Shown here: piece by piece, positions 56,205 through 61,599 of the stretch
How positions within the stretch are numbered: position 1 is the stretch's first letter
Layout: the number at the start of each line of letters is the position of its first letter
From: Heterotrichella gracilis
Taxonomy: Eukaryota; Sar; Xanthophyceae; Tribonematales; Xanthonemataceae
DNA length: 61,599 nt
Assembly: GCA_032358255.1 (NCBI GenBank)
Contig: JAULBX010025420.1
Coordinates: forward strand, 1-61,599
Direction of reading: 5' to 3'
Notes under the pieces: generated by a model
What the model saw: only the letters and a program-made list of their open reading frames with translations
Database searches by the model: none
What the model was told of the DNA's origin: nothing
Translations under genes and position numbers: made by a program

Positions 56205-58141
56205 TCACATGGCATCGTCGGGCACCACACTGCAGCCTTTCATGCCCAGTAGCCACTCAACATAGGCCCCCGCCACTGGTTCACTGAAGTCACGCACCAC
56301 AATGCGCTGCAGGTTGTCATGTCCCATCTCTGCAAGATAATTAAGCAGTAAACCAATATGGATGGCTTTTTTGAACAAGCGTCTTGATTCATTTTCATAG
56401 TATGGAGTAAAGTGTAGATATCTCGAGCGCAGCAATTCAACATATTACCAAGTGAAATTAGAATACGGTATCTACATGTACCTTATGATGGCAGTTACAA
56501 GGAACAGGAGCTGAAGTGGGGTGTAGATTGCAATCCTGACAAAACCACAACTACAGATCCTGTTGCTTGCACCTGCTATCAACAGCTTGCCTGGTATGAT
56601 ACAGTGCCTGATACCAAACACCCTGCAGACGTATGCACACTTGTATCTCTCATTTAACCAATTATTCGCTCTTTGAGAATAGTCATCGATCGACAAGCCC
56701 TGGCTTTGGGAGACAACTCCAAGTTTGGCCCGCTTATCCGCACCTGCCTCCAAGCGTGTCTGCAGAGTGCAACCTGATGATATCAGTAGCACGCTGACCA
56801 GGGCCCTCTTCACATAATCTGCCAGGCCGTGCACCACCTCCTGCCTGTCACTGTACTTCCATGTAGTCATGCACTCGGCACCATCCACAATCAGCGCAGG
56901 GGAGGGGCTCCCAGGCTGCCTGGGTAGCCCTTGCTTCCAGAGCTCCAGAATCACCCTGTCATGCAACAGTGTGTTGTGAACTGTGGTAGTAAAGCGCTGA
57001 GGGGATCAATTGCGCTGAGATTGAGAAGGAAGAATTTGGGTTTAGGGTTGTAAAGCAAGCAAGGTGGGGCGTGCAGTCAACAGGGAGACAATGGAGCACG
57101 CATGCACTTGCCAATGGGGATGTATCCACGAGGATTAAATATCACAAATTCAAGGCACGTTATCTTTAGCAATCACTTTCCAGTAACCTTCTAGGCTAAA
57201 GGCCAATGGTACTCAGCTCACCTATAATGGCACACAAAATAACTCACGTAAATGTGAATAGCTGCCCTATTGAACGAATATATATGTGTCTGGCGGAAGG
57301 CCGCACACACACAAGGGAGGAAATGCCAGGCAGGAGCCCTCTTTCCAACCCTAAACCCTTAGGGTAATGATCAAGCCTTAGCTAAGCAAGTACCTGATGC
57401 AGTGACAAAACCTTGTCACTACACAGTACGAGGGCATTGCTTGAGGAAGAGACAGAACGGGGAGGCCCTGGGTCAGCCACGAAGGCTGGTCATTCCCTCA
57501 TGGCGTCCCAAAAATACCCGCACCTGACTGCTCCCGAACAGATGTCTGTTTTGGAGAGTGGTTCCCATATGCCGGGCTCTTTGCAAACCCAGCCACAGCA
57601 GTATGCCCACAGGAACCTGGCAGCAGCAAATAAATAAATAAAGAAGTAACTGCGCTCCTCATCTCATGAATGAGGGCGTTAGTTGAGAAAGAGACAGAGT
57701 GAGAGAGAGCCAGCCTCGGAGGCTGATCATTCCCTCACGTGTCCCTTGCCATTACCTAAGAGCGGCAAATCCGCCCTGCTGCTTGCGAAGCTTGTCCGCA
57801 GCTGCCGTTGACAGCCTGTCGCAAAACTCCTCAGGGCTTTCACAGCCGACCATGGGGTACCCCCACCCCCCCTCTGCGCTGCAGTCCAGCCACACCACGT
57901 TGTCCTTTCCTGCAACAAAAGCCTCCACGATGGCGCTCTTGCCGCTCTCAGGAGGGCCAGTCATGAGGCCCATGCTGGGAGACTGGCCGGTGTACCATGC
58001 TTCCAGGCGCTCCATCTCGGCCTCTCTGCAGTAAATGGTGACATCTTTGCTCGGCTGGTAGAGTAGTTGGCTGGTGCTGGCGGCGTGCGCTGAAGCGTGC
58101 AGGCTGCGGCGCTGCTGGCGGGCAGGCTGGTGGGGGATTGC
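56205..58141 (-). CDS. P-loop ATPase (STAND/archaeal-ATPase type), C-terminal 230 aa
   Basis: Three exons join in phase: 58141-57756, 56955-56774 and 56329-56205 (TGA). The 5' exon or exons upstream of 58141 were not found. The reading starts with an Arg/Ser/Ala-rich segment (ARQQRRSLHASAHAAS) that could be part of an organelle presequence. LYQPSKDVTIYCREAEMERL, a typical lead-in to this ATPase class, comes next. Walker A is GLMTGPPESGKSAIV, Walker B is ALIVDGAE, and a later strand is SVLLISSE. VRDFSEPVAGAYVEWLL matches the region after sensor 1. The protein stops soon after, lacking the usual helical lid, so it is short for its class or uses a different end. Its role is unknown. Confidence 0.65.
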
Positions 58142-59583
58142 CTGGAGAGGACACGCTGTGTATTGACAGGCATGTGTTGTTTCCATGCTGCTGTATACTG
58201 CATATATAACGGTTGAGATCATGCACTGGCATTTTTAAGATGCAACTTTTCACATATATGGTATATGTGATATACCGTAATGTGATATACCGTAAGGTAT
58301 ATATAAGGTAACCGATAGATCCTGTATCCACACACCTGTATCATTTGTCATGTAGTTGTCACACATTGGCATAGAATGCCAGGGAGACTTGCATGCATGC
58401 ACCCTATGGCAACATAAGCTTAAACCTGTGCAATTTGATTGCGCAATTGCTTGGTTGCAACTCAGTTGCAGTCTAATGCAGTGTAATGCTCTGCAGTGTA
58501 ATGCATACTTCATCAGCATTTCTGTGAGTGCAGACACCAAGTCACCTGCACCTGTCGAGCAAACTGAGGAGGCTGCATGGAGCCATGGGGTTGCTCAAAT
58601 CCATTGCTGCACCTGAAGGATGCAGTCCAGTGCCTGGTACCAGGTGTTGCGCCTACCATGCCCTGAAAGACACAAAAGGTGGCTTTAAATAAAAATGCTT
58701 CACTTGAGAGATCATCATGGGTGCAGTTTGAGCATGATGCCTACTGCAGTGTGAAGTCAAAGGTTAGGCTGCAAGATACATATAGCTATGGATTCATGGA
58801 GTCAGGAGGGCTAACCAACTTAAAAAGGGTGTGCAAGCAACACTCCTCTTTTGTGAAGCAAAAGTTTGCTTTGTGATCATAGGAACAAACAAGCAGTGAA
58901 GCTAGCAAGCGCCAAGATATCCACTCAGAACCTGCAGGGTGTGGGTGTGGCACGTCCTATGCAATCTGTTTTCAGTGTATCTACTGTTCAACAACCAGCT
59001 GGACCAGGTCTCCTCTTTTGGAGGCACTTGCTGCCCGTACCTGCTTCCCACCACTAGCCAAACTCTGCAAGCTTATTGTGCTCATCATGGGGACACGAGC
59101 TTGCAAATGGTTGGTGTGCTTGGCGTCACTGAAGGGAAGCAGCCAGCCTGGTACCTGCGCTTGCCGGATCGAGCTGGTAGTCACTGACAGTACGAATGAC
59201 ATCTGAGCAGCAAAGGGCAGTAAGTTTGGGCCTGTCAGATCTGTTGAGAGCTTCAGTAGTAGTAAGCCTGAGTAGTAAGCTGTATGTGGTTCAGCCTTTC
59301 CTATGCTACCCTTGACAATGCATGCATAAAGCTGCCGTTGCAACGCTTACTCGTGCTAACTCAGCACGGCGTGCAATAAATAGCCTGCAAGTATACACAG
59401 TGGAACGCACGGCCATCCGTGTGAATCTGATGTCCAGAATTGGCTTGCCGTGTGGGGCTCTAGGGCTTGGTTAGGACAGTCGTCAAGGTTAACACCGCAC
59501 CTTTGGCTGTATTCCTGTTCGTACTTGTATGGACTTCACGTAGACTCTATAGATTTCAAAATACAGATCAGCGCTGCAAGTTG
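58142..59583. other. Region without a resolved gene
   Basis: This should contain the 5' end of the ATPase gene. Candidate first exons near 58550-58660 were tested and their phases do not fit. Near 58255-58310 two copies of gtgatataccgtaa and palindromic tata-rich sequence occur. Open stretches near 58690-58870 (+) and 58981-59343 (-) are ambiguous. Confidence 0.4.
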
Positions 59584-60291
59584 ATGTTGTTCAGCAGCGA
59601 AGATATGGATCTGGTCCAGCTGCTTCTGTTGTCATGTGAACAGGTTTCCATCGTACGTCTCCCTTCTGCTAACCCTAGACTAGGGTCTAGCCACCTGCTC
59701 TGAAGGCTGAAGCTCAGCAAGTTCAGGCTTGGCCATACTAGCCATACACTGCTTATACCCTCAGGCTACCTTGCTACCACAATCAGTTGCTGCAGCTTTG
59801 CCATTCAAAATCGCTGTGCAATTTTTACTAGTGAGTACTCGTACAATCTTGCTATGCGCATATGATGGGGTTCTAGATTTCAACATCTCAGGCCTCTTGC
59901 GCATGTGGTGCACCTTGATGTTTTGATTCCGCCATCTACAAATCTCGGCTTTCAGCGCTCCAACTTCAGTCACCAGGTAGGATACGTTTGCTGGCAGAAT
60001 TTACGGTATACCTGAGTGCCTGGCACAGATTATGCATGAAGAATAATGTCTTGTTTACAAGCCCAGAACTTATTGGTGCATTACCACGGCTCATCAGCAG
60101 TGCGGGCTAGCGGAGTACATGGCATTACTATTGATAAGCTTACGGCAATATGCCAGCATCACTCTTTTCCATTACAAATCAAACAGCAAGGTACTGAAGT
60201 GCCATCGCAAGGTGGTAGCCTCTACAGGAGGCTGACACGCATGCGCAGGAAGTACAGGAAGCTCAGGCCTGCGCTTTGCCTTGCCCCGTAA
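59584..60291 (+). CDS. Possible small four-exon gene, 123 aa
   Basis: Exons 59584-59643, 59765-59830, 59956-59976 and 60067-60291 all meet in phase 0 with proper GT and AG sites. The ATG at 59584 gives MLFSSEDMDLVQLLLLSCEQ, then ATLLPQSVAAALPFKIAVQF, a seven-codon exon RSNFSHQ, and a final exon ending in the basic SLYRRLTRMRRKYRKLRP and a TAA. The small exons and consistent phase favour a real gene. An alternative acceptor at 60062 gives another protein-like frame (PRTYWCITTAHQQCGLAEYM) ending near 60232, so the final exon is uncertain. The family is unrecognised. Confidence 0.42.
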
Positions 60292-61599
60292 TCTTATAAT
60301 TGATTTGATAACGCGAATAATTTATTGGCCGCACTGCAGGAAATATGTGCAATGCTCTCATGCCACCACTTACTTCATTATAATGACATGCAAAAGCCAA
60401 GCTGATCGACTGCAAATTCCATGAAAGAGCGATTAAGAACAGCACTCATAATATCCTTGACAAGCAATTGATTAATAAAGCACGGCCCCCCAGGCTGGTG
60501 AATGTAGCCTGGCCTAAATCAGCCCGTCCCATATGAGCCATCTGGCTTGCCTGATACATCACGCCTTCAAAAACCCTCTAAGGGTTGATCATCCAGCCTG
60601 GCTAACCTCCACCTCCTCCCTCCCATACCATGCGACACCACTACCGCCTTACACTTGGCGCATGCTCCAGCGCTGCCCACCCCGCAGCAACAGCCCTCTA
60701 AATCAAGGTCCCACAGCAATACATTGAAATTGCGCCAGCCAGACTGCAGCTCCTCCCGCAGCAAGGCACTCAAATTGCCGCAACGCCAGGCTTCAGCAGC
60801 CATGCTCTCATGCAGCTCAGGCCTCAGCAGGGCCTTCCAAAGGGCCTTCACCCTCACCCCTCCAAGCTGGGTGCGCTGTACCCATCTGGTACACCACGCG
60901 TTCCATTTTGCCTGCATTCCCGCCGGCCACCTGCAGCAGCACACAGGCATGTGCTCATGCACCAAACCACCAAAAATATACTGTTCTATAACACTACATT
61001 GAACATCAACATATTAAATATTTCATTATCAATTATGTCTTCTGCAGCAGCACACAAGCATGTGCTCACGCACCAAACGACCAGATATAACCATGGTCAT
61101 GCAGCAGCACTGCCAAATGGTGGACAGTCGCCCTGCAGTTGGTCCTGGAGCAGGACGCAAAGGGCGTGCAGTGCATGGCATGGTATAGGGCACAGCATAG
61201 TACACTAGGCTAAAATTGCAACCGCAACCCGTTCAAGTGGTTTGCCCTCCCGCCACATCCCCCAAGGCAGTACACATGCATGTGTTCATGCACCAAGCCA
61301 TGTAAAGAAGCAATGCAGCAGTTTAGCAGTGAACAATTGCTCTGTTGCATTTGTTAGCCCAACCACATGCGTCACTGCCCTTGAGCCAGTCCTTTCATGC
61401 GTTTGGACCATCTTAGGTACATCCAATGTGGACCACACCCAGCCCCACTACATGAAAGAGAGTCCCCGCTGACAGCGTGCTACTTGCACAAAATACAACA
61501 ACTGTGTTTCATTATTTCTTCCCGCAAGCTCCTGCGAGTAAACAAAACCATGCAGAGCATGCGTGACCATACACCTGGTCAATCAGGCCCCGATAGTCC
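60292..61599 (-). other. Exon-like segment with dispersed echoes, unidentified gene
   Basis: On the minus strand about 60655-60940 stays open and reads ALWKALLRPELHESMAAEAW and SALLREELQSGWRNFNVLLW, which is protein-like. Its acceptor side (ctgcagcagcacacaggcat, then gtgctcatgcaccaaac on the plus strand) is repeated near 61040, 61265, 55505 and 55870. The stretch 61265-61390 resembles 55865-55985. The gene probably extends beyond the window. No family was recognised. Confidence 0.4.

Noticed and set aside
1..61599. CRISPR array, bacterial operon or prophage
   Set aside because: The genes are intron-rich and eukaryotic, and no regular repeat-spacer array is present.

Overview
This window is nuclear DNA from a eukaryote, most likely a green alga (Chlorophyta). 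The genes are split by many short GT-AG introns. They include a plant-type PC-esterase (TBL family), a MOS2/GPKOW protein, Tudor-SN, WDR70 and a DUF3754 membrane protein. Runs of the heptamer TTTAGGG/CCCTAAA, the Arabidopsis and Chlorella type of telomere repeat, are scattered through introns and intergenic DNA. They differ from the TTTTAGGG of Chlamydomonas. No bacterial, organellar or intact viral gene is evident. Reading-frame continuity was checked across every junction of the main gene models.

Layout. 1-4.4 kb: non-coding and repeat-rich, with three long fold-back hairpins and a tiny retroposed insert. 4.4-7.5 kb: 3' part of a tail-anchored protein gene (+). 8.8-19.9 kb: three genes on the minus strand, a 497-aa coiled-coil protein, a 770-aa DUF3754/TMEM143-like protein and a 225-aa basic Ala-rich protein. 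20.6-23.6 kb (+): a tandemly duplicated small ORF and remnants with a PfkB-like signature. 24.4-37.6 kb (-): a serine carboxypeptidase (S10), a PC-esterase and WDR70. 37.8-38.1 kb: a terminal-inverted-repeat MITE. 38.9-46.0 kb (-): Tudor-SN. 46.4-50.0 kb (+): MOS2/GPKOW, head-to-head with Tudor-SN. 51.3-54.4 kb (+): a secreted/membrane protein whose frame breaks three times. 56.2-58.1 kb (-): a P-loop ATPase fragment. 59.6-60.3 kb (+): a possible small four-exon gene. The end of the window carries dispersed copies of another unidentified exon.

The most striking feature is not a single gene. In gene after gene, introns and flanks hold one to several degraded copies ('echoes') of the adjacent exon, nearly always including the exon boundary and its splice site, and usually separated by TTTAGGG-like runs. 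More than 25 such copies occur in the tail-anchored gene, DUF3754, WDR70, Tudor-SN and MOS2. I saw none in the S10 carboxypeptidase exons or the PC-esterase gene, which also lack the telomere-like runs. This suggests a local copying process coupled to telomere-type sequence.

WDR70, Tudor-SN and MOS2/GPKOW are adjacent, and all three are linked to RNA or chromatin processing in other eukaryotes. Whether this grouping matters is unknown.
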